Positions 23,200 to 32,987 of a DNA stretch of 64,000 nt are shown in pieces. The notes under the pieces were generated by a model. It did not search any database and was not told the origin of the DNA. It saw only the letters and a program-made list of their open reading frames with translations. Made by a program: the position numbers and the translations under genes. The number at the start of each line of letters is the position of its first letter. Positions within the stretch are counted from its first letter, which is position 1. Source of the DNA: Candidatus Ferrigenium bremense (GTDB lineage: Bacteria > Pseudomonadota > Gammaproteobacteria > Burkholderiales > Gallionellaceae); contig JAGRPI010000007.1 of the NCBI GenBank assembly GCA_019449635.1, forward strand, positions 33,071 through 97,070, read 5' to 3'.

Positions 23200-23889
23200 C
23201 TATTCGTCCTGCAATGCCTGGCCCGGAAACAGTTCTTCGGTAAAGCCGAATTGGGTCATGTCCCGGATGCGCATCGGATACAGGATGCCGTCGAGATGGT
23301 CGCATTCGTGCTGCACGACGCGCGCATGGAAACCGCTCACCGCCCTGTCGATCGGTACACCCTGTTCATCATAACCCTGATAGCGGATATTCCGGAAGCG
23401 CGGCACGAGCCCGCGCAAACCGGGCAGGCTCAGGCAACCTTCCCAGGCGTCCTCGGTTTCCTCGTCCTGCACGGTGATGATCGGATTGATGAGTACGGTT
23501 TCCGGCACCGCCTCCATATCGGGATAACGCGGGGATTTTTGCACCCCCAACACGGTGCGCGTAAGCGTCTGGTGCGGGAGGGGGTTGCAAGCGGCTGCTC
23601 CCGCAATCGGCTGCTGCGCATAACCAGCGACTTGGTCATCGTCTTTTGATGGCCTAGTCGAATGGCTAGTAGTTTTTTCAGTAACGTGTCGCAGCCGCAC
23701 CCCGAAGATCACCACGCGCAAGTTCACGCCGATCTGCGGCGCAGCCAGCCCCACGCCGTCCAAGGCCTGCATGGTGTCGCGCATATCCGCCAGCAAGGCG
23801 CGAAGTTCGCCGCTGCCGAAACCGCTGACCGGCTCGGCGCGCCGCAACAGCCGCGCATCGTCCATGCGCAGCACCGGCCTAACGGGCAT
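23200..23889 (-). CDS. def: Peptide deformylase with a repeat-derived internal insertion
   Basis: Deformylase removes the formyl group from nascent N-terminal methionine. All three motifs are present: [18 protein letters not shown] and the zinc motif QHECDHLDG. The protein is 229 aa against about 178 for this subgroup. The surplus of about 50 residues lies between VVIFGV and [11 protein letters not shown] and is encoded by repeats F and E (23537-23671), in frame and without stops. ATG 23889 follows aggaaag; an earlier ATG would add 11 residues. The catalytic core is intact, so the gene is probably functional. It is not beside fmt as is usual. Confidence 0.93.
   Translation of the reverse strand: MPVRPVLRMDDARLLRRAEPVSGFGSGELRALLADMRDTMQALDGVGLAAPQIGVNLRVVIFGVRLRHVTEKTTSHSTRPSKDDDQVAGYAQQPIAGAAACNPLPHQTLTRTVLGVQKSPRYPDMEAVPETVLINPIITVQDEETEDAWEGCLSLPGLRGLVPRFRNIRYQGYDEQGVPIDRAVSGFHARVVQHECDHLDGILYPMRIRDMTQFGFTEELFPGQALQDE
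23537..23671. repeat. Composite F+E repeat inside def
   Basis: Bases 23537-23619 match the family F element of 55370-55460 (shared words ggtgcgggag and cccgcaatcggct). Bases 23620-23671 are a family E unit, ataaccagcgacttgg then cctagtcgaatggctagt, whose arms are inverted. The two adjoin and are translated as part of peptide deformylase. Confidence 0.8.
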
Positions 23890-23927
23890 GGCAAATGCTT
23901 TCCTGATGAAGAAACCCGCCATGCCCG

Positions 23928-23995
23928 TCTCCCTCTCTCCTAGCTCTCTCCCTCAAGCGGGAGAGAGGGACGCAGTCTCGCTGCGCGAGTTTCAT
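23928..23995. repeat. Family D palindromic repeat
   Basis: The core ctctctccctcaagcgggag forms a hairpin with agagag, and its right flank (gcagtctcgctgcgcgag) matches the copy at 8690-8765. It lies between def and the thioinosine phosphorylase gene. Confidence 0.75.
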
Positions 23996-23996
23996 G

Positions 23997-24743
23997 TTAA
24001 CCGCCATCGCAACTCACCGCGCATTCGAGGATGCTGCGCACCCGCTCCATAGCCGCACTGGCGGTGGCGTTGACCTGCTCCATGTTGACGCCTTGCCGGT
24101 TGTCGCCGCGCCCCGACGCATGATTCACGACCACGGCGATGGTGGCGTAATGCAGTTGCAGTTCCATCGCCAGCGCGGTCTCCGGCATACCGGTCATACC
24201 GACCATGTCTGCCCCGTCGCGCTCATAGCGGTTGATCTCCGCGATGCTGTCCAGGCGCGGCCCTTGCGTCGCGGCATACACGCCGCCATCCATGCAGGGC
24301 TGCTGCACGATGCCCGCACTGCGCAAAATACGGCCGCGCAACTCCGGGCAATAGGGCAAGGTGAAATTGGCGTTGGTATAGCTCGTGTCGCGCGTATCGT
24401 AAAAGGTGGCATCGCGCCCATGCGTGTAGTCGATGATCTGGTCCGGCACAACGATGGTGCCGGGCGTCAGATCGGCGCGGATGCCGCCCACCGTCGCAAT
24501 CGAAATCACATTGTTCACGCCCTGTTCGCGCAACGCCCACAGATTGGCGCGATAGTTCACTAGGTGCGGCGGGATGGTGTGCCCAAAGCCGTGGCGCGCC
24601 AGGAAGATCACCTCGTGCTGGTTCAGCGTGCCGAACAGGAATGCGCCGGAGGGCTCGCCATAAGGCGTGCGCATGACCTGCCGGTGGGTGATTTTCAGGT
24701 TCGCGAGTTCGGTGAGGCCGCGACCGCCGATGATTGCCAACAT
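23997..24743 (-). CDS. S-methyl-5'-thioinosine phosphorylase (MTA/PNP family)
   Basis: This 248-aa purine nucleoside phosphorylase family enzyme probably splits methylthioinosine (or methylthioadenosine) to recover hypoxanthine and methylthioribose phosphate. The family signature is seen in FLARHGFGHTIPPHLVNYRANLWAL and GMTGMPE. The NHASGRGDN motif replaces the DYDCW-type loop of true MTA phosphorylases, as in the Pseudomonas thioinosine enzyme. The adjacent hpt gene, which salvages hypoxanthine, supports the same preference. Confidence 0.85.
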   Translation of the reverse strand: MLAIIGGRGLTELANLKITHRQVMRTPYGEPSGAFLFGTLNQHEVIFLARHGFGHTIPPHLVNYRANLWALREQGVNNVISIATVGGIRADLTPGTIVVPDQIIDYTHGRDATFYDTRDTSYTNANFTLPYCPELRGRILRSAGIVQQPCMDGGVYAATQGPRLDSIAEINRYERDGADMVGMTGMPETALAMELQLHYATIAVVVNHASGRGDNRQGVNMEQVNATASAAMERVRSILECAVSCDGG

Positions 24744-24785
24744 AAAATTTCCTTTCCTTGCCGCTTATGGTGAGTAGGGAGTGGT

Positions 24786-24853
24786 GAGTGGGTAAGCCGC
24801 CCCCCACTTCCCACTTCCCACTTCCCACTTCCCACTTCCCACTTCCTACTTCC
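24786..24853. repeat. Tandem octamer repeat (cacttccc) plus gtgagtgg words
   Basis: About six near-perfect head-to-tail copies of cacttccc run from 24803 to 24850, ending at the hpt stop codon. The left flank has the complementary-looking words gagtagggagtggtgagtgg. The tract lies between hpt and the thioinosine phosphorylase gene. Confidence 0.85.
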
Positions 24854-25401
24854 TAAGCCTTCACTGCATAAATGGCGGGCAGGTTGCGCCACGCCCCTTC
24901 GATATCCATGCCATAGCCGAACACGAAGCGGTCCGGCAACTCCACGCCGACAAAATCAGCATGGATCGGCTTGGCCCTGCCATGCCGCTTGTCGGCGAAC
25001 ACCGCGCTGTAGAATTTGCTCGCGCCCAATTCCAGCACGCGCTGGCGCAGCGCCGCCAGAGTATGTCCTTCATCGAGAATGTCGTCCAGCACCAGCACCG
25101 TGCGGCCGCGCACATTCTCGCATGGCTCGACTTTCCAGCGTATCTTTCCGCCGTGCCTTGCGTCGCCATAACGCGACACATGCACATAATCAAAATCCAG
25201 CGGAAAGTCGAGCAGCGGCAGCAACTGCCCGGTGAACACCACCGCACCGCCCATCACCGACAGCACCAGCGGATGCGCATCCGCCAGCGCGGCATTGACC
25301 TGCCGCGCGACCCGCTGCAGCGACGCCTGCACCTGCTCCGCCGGATACAGCAATTCGGCCTGTTGCAGGATGTCGCGGGAGCGCTGAACCGAAGTGTCCA
25401 T
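24853..25401 (-). CDS. hpt: Hypoxanthine-guanine phosphoribosyltransferase
   Basis: The enzyme salvages hypoxanthine and guanine to IMP and GMP. The 182-aa protein has the PRPP-binding motif VLVLDDILDEGHT and the flexible-loop region YVHVSRYGDARHGG. The N-terminus is the family type with long helical leader. It is three bases from galU, so the two are probably co-transcribed. The stop codon is at the edge of the octamer repeat. Confidence 0.92.
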   Translation of the reverse strand: MDTSVQRSRDILQQAELLYPAEQVQASLQRVARQVNAALADAHPLVLSVMGGAVVFTGQLLPLLDFPLDFDYVHVSRYGDARHGGKIRWKVEPCENVRGRTVLVLDDILDEGHTLAALRQRVLELGASKFYSAVFADKRHGRAKPIHADFVGVELPDRFVFGYGMDIEGAWRNLPAIYAVKA

Positions 25402-25404
25402 GCG

Positions 25405-26271
25405 TTATTTCAGGCTGTCCAGATAGGCGGCAAACTCGCCGCGCACTTCGGGATGTTTCAGCCCCAGCGCCACGGTCGCCTGCAGATAACCCAGCTTCGA
25501 ACCGCAGTCATAGCGCGTGCCCTTGAAGCGATAGGCGAGCATCTTCTCCTCGCGCATCAGCGCGGCGATGCCGTCGGTCAGCTGGATCTCCCCGCCTGCC
25601 CCGGCCTGCACCTTTTCCAGGTGATGGAAGATGCGCGGCGTGAGGATGTAGCGCCCCACCACCGCAAGCGTCGAGGGCGCGTCTTCCGGCTTGGGTTTCT
25701 CGACGATGGAGTTCACCGCCTCGATGTCCGACCCCAGCGGGGTGGCGCCGACGATGCCGTAACTCCGGGTCTGCTCGCGCGGCACGTCCTGCACACCCAG
25801 GATCGAGCACTGATGCTGCCGGAACACGTCCACCATCTGGCTGACGATGGGCGTATCACCGTCGATCAGGTCGTCCGCCAGGATCACCGCGAACGGCTCG
25901 TCCTGCACCACCGGCTGCGCGCGCAGCACCGCATGCCCCAGCCCCAGCGCCTCGGTCTGGCGGATGTAGATGCAATTGATGTGCGCGGGGATCACCTCGC
26001 GCACCACGCGCAGCAACTCTTCCTTGCCGCGCATCGCCAGCTCGGCTTCCAGCTCGTAGGCCTTGTCGAAATGATCCTCGATGGCGCGCTTGTTGCGCCC
26101 GGTGATGAACACCATGTCGGTGATGCCCGCCGCCACCGCCTCTTCCACCGCATACTGGATGAGCGGCTTGTCCACGATGGGCATCATCTCCTTCGGGCTG
26201 GCCTTGGTGGCCGGCAGGAAACGGCTGCCCATGCCGGCGACGGGGAACACCGCTTTGGTAATTTTTTTCAT
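25405..26271 (-). CDS. galU: UTP-glucose-1-phosphate uridylyltransferase
   Basis: GalU makes UDP-glucose for LPS and exopolysaccharide synthesis. The 288-aa protein starts with the nucleotide-binding signature [23 protein letters not shown]. It contains [13 protein letters not shown] and ends in the common GalU C-terminal region ([13 protein letters not shown]). hpt follows immediately. Confidence 0.96.
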   Translation of the reverse strand: MKKITKAVFPVAGMGSRFLPATKASPKEMMPIVDKPLIQYAVEEAVAAGITDMVFITGRNKRAIEDHFDKAYELEAELAMRGKEELLRVVREVIPAHINCIYIRQTEALGLGHAVLRAQPVVQDEPFAVILADDLIDGDTPIVSQMVDVFRQHQCSILGVQDVPREQTRSYGIVGATPLGSDIEAVNSIVEKPKPEDAPSTLAVVGRYILTPRIFHHLEKVQAGAGGEIQLTDGIAALMREEKMLAYRFKGTRYDCGSKLGYLQATVALGLKHPEVRGEFAAYLDSLK

Positions 26272-26295
26272 AAACCCCTTTCAACCAAAAAAGCG

Positions 26296-26374
26296 ATCCA
26301 GCCACGGATTAACACCGATTGACACAGATGGCCGGCTTGTTTATCCGTGAATATCCGTGTTAATCCGTGGCCAA
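26296..26374. repeat. Family A dispersed repeat (copy 3, short)
   Basis: Left arm cagccacggattaacaccga and right arm tgttaatccgtggccaattt are inverted partners. This is a compact 79-base version between galU and ligA with almost no unrelated core, so it may show the basic unit of the family. Confidence 0.85.
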
Positions 26375-26376
26375 TT

Positions 26377-28443
<2,067 letters not shown>

Positions 28444-28467
28444 TCAGGAAGATTTGCCGCAAAGACC

Positions 28468-28528
28468 CCGTTCATGGTGAGCCTGTCGAACCATGAATAG
28501 CCCTTCGACAGGCTCAGGGCGAACGGGG
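28468..28528. repeat. Family M palindromic repeat
   Basis: The sequence ccgttcatggtgagcctgtc faces gacaggctcagggcgaacgg. Related sequences are at 32868-32942 (intergenic), 62810-62866 (inside a gene) and possibly 27221-27258 (in ligA). This copy is between ligA and zipA. Confidence 0.8.
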
Positions 28529-28563
28529 GCAGAAGTAATGAGCTATATGGGTTCATGGGAAAT

Positions 28564-29673
28564 TTAGGTGAACAGCCTGCGCGCCTGGCCACTGCCCGGC
28601 GCGATCCCATTGTCGCGCATCTTCGCCTCGACCTCGGCGATCTGCGCGCGGATGCGCGCCAGCCCGTTGTCGCTCAGCACCACGCGATGGTCGTCCACCA
28701 GGTTGGCCTGCAACTCCCGGCCCATCTCGTGCGCGATGCGCACCATCCGGTCGAACTGCACGGTCGGATCCTCCACGCGCGGCACATCGAGCAGCAAGGT
28801 GATGCCCGGCGTGCCAGAGGTCTCCAGTGTGTGGTGCTGGAACGGCCGGCTGTCCTGATTGATCAGGTTGAACGCGCTATGCCCCTGCGCATCCAGCGCA
28901 TGGAAAGCGCCGTCCGCTTCCAGCGTCATGCCGTGCAGAGCGGCGGCCTGCGCGATCCTTGCGCCAAGCAATAAACGCTCGCCGGGCGCCACCAGGTTTA
29001 TCCCGACCATCTGGTCCACCTCGGCGCAGAAGGCGTCCAGTTCGACCGCGCGGCGGTGCGTTTCATCGATATCCGGAACGGCGCTATCGGACTTGATATG
29101 TCTCGCGACACCCAGCACCAGGTCGCGGAAGTCCGCGAGCTTCGCCGCGCTGATCGCTCCGCCGCGATCCACCAGTTGCAGCGCAATGCGAAAGCGCTCG
29201 TACAGGGTCTGGCTCTCGGCGATGGCGCGCTCCCATTGCTGGCTCGATTTCTGTCCGGGCAACGTCAGCCCGCATACCTGCACCGGCTTGCCGAAATCGA
29301 ACTTGCGCTGCCACAGGCCGTCCAGCACGCCGGCGGAGCTGGGCTCAATCAGATGCAGCTCGATGATGAAATCGCTGCGCACATCCAGCAAGGCGCATGT
29401 CCCGTCCAGCAGAGTGACGGCCGGCATCTCTGCGGCAGGGGTAATTCCCCCGGTTGCCGGAGTTGCCTCGCCCATTGCCTCTTCGGCCATGGGTTCCAGT
29501 TCCTGCCCTGCAGGTTTGGCGGCACTTTCCTGATACAGCGCGTCCGCATGTCTCGCCTTGAATGCCGCGCCGAACTTGCGCCGGTACTTGCGCTGCTGCC
29601 ACCAGCCGAAGACATACACCACGACGATCACACCGGAACCGATTGCCAGTAAAGCTGCCTGTAATTCACTCAT
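28564..29673 (-). CDS. zipA: Cell division protein ZipA-like
   Basis: ZipA anchors FtsZ to the membrane. The 369-aa protein has a single N-terminal membrane helix (residues 8-24, AIGSGVIVVVYVFGWW) and a variable Pro/Glu/Ala-rich linker of about 60 residues. A C-terminal ZipA-type FtsZ-binding domain follows, with GITLLLDVPRVEDPTVQFDRMVRIAHEMG. It lies directly upstream of ligA, a known pairing. The smc gene often found before it is absent; nagZ lies upstream beyond a repeat. Confidence 0.85.
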   Translation of the reverse strand: MSELQAALLAIGSGVIVVVYVFGWWQQRKYRRKFGAAFKARHADALYQESAAKPAGQELEPMAEEAMGEATPATGGITPAAEMPAVTLLDGTCALLDVRSDFIIELHLIEPSSAGVLDGLWQRKFDFGKPVQVCGLTLPGQKSSQQWERAIAESQTLYERFRIALQLVDRGGAISAAKLADFRDLVLGVARHIKSDSAVPDIDETHRRAVELDAFCAEVDQMVGINLVAPGERLLLGARIAQAAALHGMTLEADGAFHALDAQGHSAFNLINQDSRPFQHHTLETSGTPGITLLLDVPRVEDPTVQFDRMVRIAHEMGRELQANLVDDHRVVLSDNGLARIRAQIAEVEAKMRDNGIAPGSGQARRLFT

Positions 29674-29710
29674 GCTCTGTATACCGGAAGGACATATATG
29701 AACCTTAAAA

Positions 29711-29874
29711 CCTCAGTTAGCCACAGATTGACACGGATAAACACAGATAAAACATTGCATTGTGCGAGGTTAGCATCTCACCTGAATGGCACAGGGAAAA
29801 TGTGGTGCAACCCGTTGTTCATCTGTGCCAACCCGTTGTTCATCTGTGCCAATCCGTGTTCATCCGTGACTCGA
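29711..29874. repeat. Family A dispersed repeat (copy 4, extended)
   Basis: The left arm has three units of cacrgat (ttagccacagattgacacgg) and the right arm repeats the unit ttgttcatctgtgccaa twice before tccgtgactcg. It accounts for most of the 240-base gap between zipA and nagZ. Confidence 0.85.
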
Positions 29875-29913
29875 TCGCGTTTTTCAGGATGAATTATCTC
29901 AAGCGGAATGGCA

Positions 29914-30963
29914 TCACGCCAGCGGCAGTTCCGCGTTGCTCATGCCGATGGCGGCAACCTCGTCCAGCGCCTTGAGGAAGGCATGCTGCTCGTGCAGCCT
30001 GGCCAGCGATTCGGGATGCGTCTTGCCGCGCATCTGCGCGAGGCGCGCACGGCTGGTGGCGGGCATCTCGTAATGCAACCCTTGCAGCAATTCATCCGCC
30101 GATGTCGGCTTGTTGCACACCAGCACCATGTCGCAGCCGGCGTTCAGCGCGGCCTCGGCGCGCTGCACGATGCCGCCCGCGACCGTCGCCCCTTCCATGG
30201 AGAGGTCGTCGCTGAAGATGCAGCCCTCGAAGCCCAGCTGGCCGCGCAGCACCTGCTTCAGCCACACCGGCGAGAACCCCGCCGGGCGGCTGTCCACTTT
30301 CGGGTAGATGACGTGCGCGGGCATCACTGCGGTCAGGCCGTAATCCACCATTTGCCGGAACGGAATCAGGTCGCACATCTCTATGTCGACAAACGCGCGC
30401 TCGTCCACCGGAATGTCCAGATGCGAATCGGCCTGCACGAAACCGTGGCCGGGGAAATGCTTGCCGACGGAATGCATCCCGCCCTGCCTCAGGCCCAGCA
30501 GCAGGCTGTGCGCCAGCTCGGCGATCGCCTGCGGGTCGCTGTGGAACGCGCGGTCGCCGATCACGCTGCTCTGCCCGTAGTCCACGTCCAGCACCGGCGT
30601 AAAGCTGAAGTCCACGCCGCACGCGCGCAGCTCCGCCGCTAGCACATAGCCGACCTGCTGCGCCAGATGGCGCGCGCGCTGCGGATGCGCGTCCCAGATC
30701 CTGCCGAGCTCGCGCATTGCGGGAATCTTCGTGAAGCCCTCGCGGAAGCGCTGCACCCGCCCGCCCTCGTGGTCCACCGCGATCAGTAGCGGCGGCGTGC
30801 GCAGCGCGTGGATCGCCGCGGTCAGCTCGCACAGTTGCGACGGCGACTCGTAGTTGCGCGCGAACAGGATCACTCCGCCGACCAGCGGATGGCGCAGCCG
30901 CGCCTCGTCCTCCGCCGTCAGCGTCTTGCCCGCCACATCCAGCATCACCGGCCCCAGGCCCAT
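29914..30963 (-). CDS. nagZ: Beta-N-acetylhexosaminidase (peptidoglycan recycling)
   Basis: NagZ removes GlcNAc from anhydro-muropeptides in the cytoplasm. The 349-aa glycoside hydrolase family 3 protein has KHFPGHG followed by the DSHLDIP loop, and the [10 protein letters not shown] motif holding the catalytic aspartate. The N-terminus [36 protein letters not shown] is typical. acpS, normally adjacent upstream in betaproteobacteria, is here separated by 1.5 kb of cassette DNA. Confidence 0.95.
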   Translation of the reverse strand: MGLGPVMLDVAGKTLTAEDEARLRHPLVGGVILFARNYESPSQLCELTAAIHALRTPPLLIAVDHEGGRVQRFREGFTKIPAMRELGRIWDAHPQRARHLAQQVGYVLAAELRACGVDFSFTPVLDVDYGQSSVIGDRAFHSDPQAIAELAHSLLLGLRQGGMHSVGKHFPGHGFVQADSHLDIPVDERAFVDIEMCDLIPFRQMVDYGLTAVMPAHVIYPKVDSRPAGFSPVWLKQVLRGQLGFEGCIFSDDLSMEGATVAGGIVQRAEAALNAGCDMVLVCNKPTSADELLQGLHYEMPATSRARLAQMRGKTHPESLARLHEQHAFLKALDEVAAIGMSNAELPLA

Positions 30964-31130
30964 AGCACTCCCCGATTGGTTAAATTCGAATGCGGCGGAT
31001 TATACGGGGATTGGTGGAAAAATCGCGGCGGCGCTCATGCGCAAAATAGGCCGAACGGCATATTGCTTTTTGCAGGGAATGCTGGAACACTGCGCGGCAA
31101 TGGGCAGAGGCGAGATGGCGGCTTATGTCG

Positions 31131-31196
31131 GGAACAATGTGAGCCTGGCCCGTTTTACTCGGCCCGTTTTACTCTCCGGTCACCTCTACGTTGGGC
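31131..31196 (+). other. Degenerate attI/attC-like recombination site at the cassette array boundary
   Basis: The site ends in GTTGGGC (31190-31196), an exact match to the GTTRRRY core of integron recombination sites and identical to the core of the attC at 31580-31651. Upstream, aacaatgtgagcc and ggtcacctctacgtt can pair with one bulged base, as in the L boxes of attC. The left core (gggaac) is not canonical. The first cassette ORF starts 21 bases after the core. Confidence 0.5.
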
Positions 31197-31217
31197 AATG
31201 ATCGTAGCGGAGGAAGA

Positions 31218-31553
31218 ATGAAGCACAAATCACTCGCGTGTTTTTTGTTATGTGTATCAGCTACTGCGGCTGCAGACGTCACATTGAAGTGTGAAGTCAA
31301 CACGCGATGTGACGGCTACCTCAAGAACTGCGTCACCGAGCCATATTCGTTTTTAGTGAATATCGATCCTGACAACCACAGGGTCACTATGGGCAGCAGT
31401 CAAATCAAAGCGGATTTCTCCAATCCAGCGGAGGTCGTATTCCCCTTCACAAAATACACATTCCATATCAACAAATATGAATACTCAGCCATCTTGAGTG
31501 CGGAGAATGAGGTGCGACATGGTTGGTGCACAAAGGCGGAACCGGCGTGGTGA
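31218..31553 (+). CDS. Unknown secreted protein, integron cassette 1
   Basis: The 111-aa protein begins with a signal peptide (about 19 residues, ACFLLCVSATAAAD). The mature part is small, with four Cys and a repeated pattern of aromatic residues (FPFTKYTFHINKYEYS), suggesting a compact beta-rich periplasmic protein. The start has a strong aggaggaag site. I recognise no family. It lies exactly where a cassette gene should, between a GTTGGGC core and a full attC, and its base composition is more AT-rich than its neighbours. Confidence 0.65.
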   Translation: MKHKSLACFLLCVSATAAADVTLKCEVNTRCDGYLKNCVTEPYSFLVNIDPDNHRVTMGSSQIKADFSNPAEVVFPFTKYTFHINKYEYSAILSAENEVRHGWCTKAEPAW

Positions 31554-31579
31554 CGGTTTTTTATGGGTGCGAAGAGCGT

Positions 31580-31651
31580 GCCCAACAAATCATTCCAGCG
31601 GACTGTCAAAAAGCTGCGCTTTTTGCCATCCGCTGAATTCAAACGTTGGGC
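31580..31651 (+). other. Integron attC site (59-base element)
   Basis: The left core is GCCCAAC (RYYYAAC, 31580-31586) and the right core GTTGGGC (GTTRRRY, 31645-31651), exact inverted partners. Between them aaatcattccagcgga pairs with tccgctgaattcaaac, leaving extrahelical bases as expected of attC bottom-strand folding. The centre is a short hairpin (caaaaagctgcgctttttg). The 72-base length is within the family range, and the orientation agrees with the + strand ORFs. Confidence 0.9.
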
Positions 31652-31705
31652 TTGCATTATTGTGCGTGTCGAGCAGACTTTCGGCACTAAATTAGGAGAT
31701 TAAAA

Positions 31706-31912
31706 ATGAAGAGATCTATTACTTGTTTACTTGTTGCCGCACTAATTTTCTCCACCAGCGCTGGGGCTGCAACCCTTAAATCAGGCACATGTCATGGTAT
31801 TTCTACGCCGCAGGGTTATAAATATGTTGGAACCTACTGCGTTGACTTCCAATGCTCAGTCACAACCACGCTAATGTTTGACTCCTGGTGTCCCTACAGT
31901 ATTGACCTTTAA
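31706..31912 (+). CDS. Unknown small secreted protein, integron cassette 2
   Basis: The 68-aa protein has a clear signal peptide (MKRSITCLLVAALIFSTSAG, cut near AGAAT), leaving about 47 residues with four Cys that could form two disulfides. The ATG is preceded by aggagat. No family recognised. It begins 55 bases after the attC core. The expected attC after it is not clear; only a short hairpin with a caattaggc end (31916-31945) is visible. Confidence 0.6.
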   Translation: MKRSITCLLVAALIFSTSAGAATLKSGTCHGISTPQGYKYVGTYCVDFQCSVTTTLMFDSWCPYSIDL

Positions 31913-31955
31913 ACCAAACAATTAATTGTGCTGCGCAATTAGGCCGGGAGGAGCT

Positions 31956-32177
31956 ATGTCTGCAAAAGTCTGGTGTCGAATGGGAAATGGAACGGAGCAC
32001 GAAGAACTGCACCCGAATGAGAAGGCAGCCGAGCAGTCTCTAGCTAGAATTCTAGAAAAACATCGAAACAAAGGCCACAGGGTTTCTGAAAAATCTCTAG
32101 AGCAAGAACCACGTCCGCAATACATTGCAACGGATAGTAGCGGGCTCTTTATCGCCATGTATCAGATTGTGGATTAA
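31956..32177 (+). CDS. Unknown small hydrophilic protein, integron cassette 3
   Basis: The 73-aa protein is highly charged, without a signal peptide, and contains a helical Glu/Lys-rich middle (EKAAEQSLARILEKHRNKG). A strong gggaggagct site precedes ATG 31956; an in-frame ATG at 31926 is less likely. I do not recognise a family. The position, strand and size fit a third cassette, but no clear attC separates it from cassette 2. Confidence 0.55.
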   Translation: MSAKVWCRMGNGTEHEELHPNEKAAEQSLARILEKHRNKGHRVSEKSLEQEPRPQYIATDSSGLFIAMYQIVD

Positions 32178-32280
32178 GGCAAAAAGGGGCAAAAAGGGGC
32201 TCAGGCTCGCTTTGTTTCTGAAGATATTCAGGAATAACCAAAGGTACGGAGTCGAATTATTTTTGAAGTATGAAGCCCGC

Positions 32281-32340
32281 GAGCGAATAATGAGGAGCAG
32301 ACCCCGGCGCTTCTTGGTCTGCGCTGCAACTTCGTTATCT
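32281..32340 (+). other. Possible degenerate attC closing the cassette array
   Basis: The stem gcagacc/ggtctgc is perfect, with outer parts gcgaataatgag and ctgcaacttcgttat that pair weakly. The right core reads GTTATCT, which departs from GTTRRRY. It lies after the third small ORF, where an attC would be expected, but it could be an ordinary hairpin. Confidence 0.3.
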
Positions 32341-32385
32341 TTGGCCGTTCATGTTTCGATATGGCCTTCGGCCTACTGATGGAAC

Positions 32386-32437
32386 TACTAACCATTCGAC
32401 TAGGCTGCAAACAACCGCAGCCAAGTCGCTGGTTATC
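32386..32437. repeat. Family E palindromic repeat
   Basis: Arms ctaaccattcgactaggc and gccaagtcgctggttatc face each other. Other copies are at 23620-23671 (in def), 45390-45436 (in the YgfX-like gene), 47025-47072 and 57213-57261. It separates the cassette array from acpS. Confidence 0.8.
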
Positions 32438-32461
32438 AACGCGAACGGATTTATTCGGCCG

Positions 32462-32842
32462 CTACACACTCTCCAGCACCACAAACGCCACCACTATCCC
32501 CCGCTCATCGCTGATCGAAACATGGTGCCCGGTAACGCCCAGCTGGGCAAGGTGCGTACGCAAGGTCTCGTCGAACTGCAACACCGGCTTGCCAAGCCCA
32601 TCATGCGTGACGCCGATGCGATGGAAGCTGACGGGATGGCGCATGCCGCTGCCGACCGCCTTGGCGAAGGCCTCCTTGGCGGCGAAACGCTTCGCGAGCA
32701 TCCTGGCTGGAGCGGGATGCAGGGCAAGCGCCGGCAGCTCGCTCTCGCTCAGGATGCGCGCTGCAAAGCGCTCGCCGTAGCGCACCCACAGCGCCTCGAT
32801 GCGGGCGTATTCGACGATGTCGGTACCGATGCCGAAGATCAT
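32462..32842 (-). CDS. acpS: Holo-[acyl-carrier-protein] synthase
   Basis: AcpS transfers phosphopantetheine from CoA to acyl carrier protein. The 126-aa protein has GIGTDIVEYARIE at the start and the KRFAAKEAFAKAVG signature, holding the magnesium-binding Asp and Glu. ATG 32842 was chosen because the open frame upstream runs through repeat M4. It belongs to the pdxJ-acpS group of the sigma-E/era region. Confidence 0.94.
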   Translation of the reverse strand: MIFGIGTDIVEYARIEALWVRYGERFAARILSESELPALALHPAPARMLAKRFAAKEAFAKAVGSGMRHPVSFHRIGVTHDGLGKPVLQFDETLRTHLAQLGVTGHHVSISDERGIVVAFVVLESV

Positions 32843-32867
32843 GCGCTGAACCAACGAACAACAGCAC

Positions 32868-32942
32868 GTTCGCCCTGATGTATAGAAGGGCGTGCATCCC
32901 CGGAACCATGTGGGCTTCGATACCTCAGCCCGAACGGATTTC
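32868..32942. repeat. Family M palindromic repeat
   Basis: The left arm gttcgccctgatgtatagaa is the inverted partner of cttcgatacctcagcccgaa in the right arm. It lies in the gap between acpS and pdxJ, which are normally almost contiguous. Confidence 0.75.
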
Positions 32943-32987
32943 TTGAGCATAGCCCGTGATATTCAATTCCGGATTTGCCGCAATTCA

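Noticed and set aside
24786..24853. CRISPR-like array
   Set aside because: Units are 8 bases, contiguous and without spacers; no cas genes are present.
31913..31950. attC between cassettes 2 and 3
   Set aside because: Only about 33 bases with an ATTAGGC end; too short and without the left core to be called.
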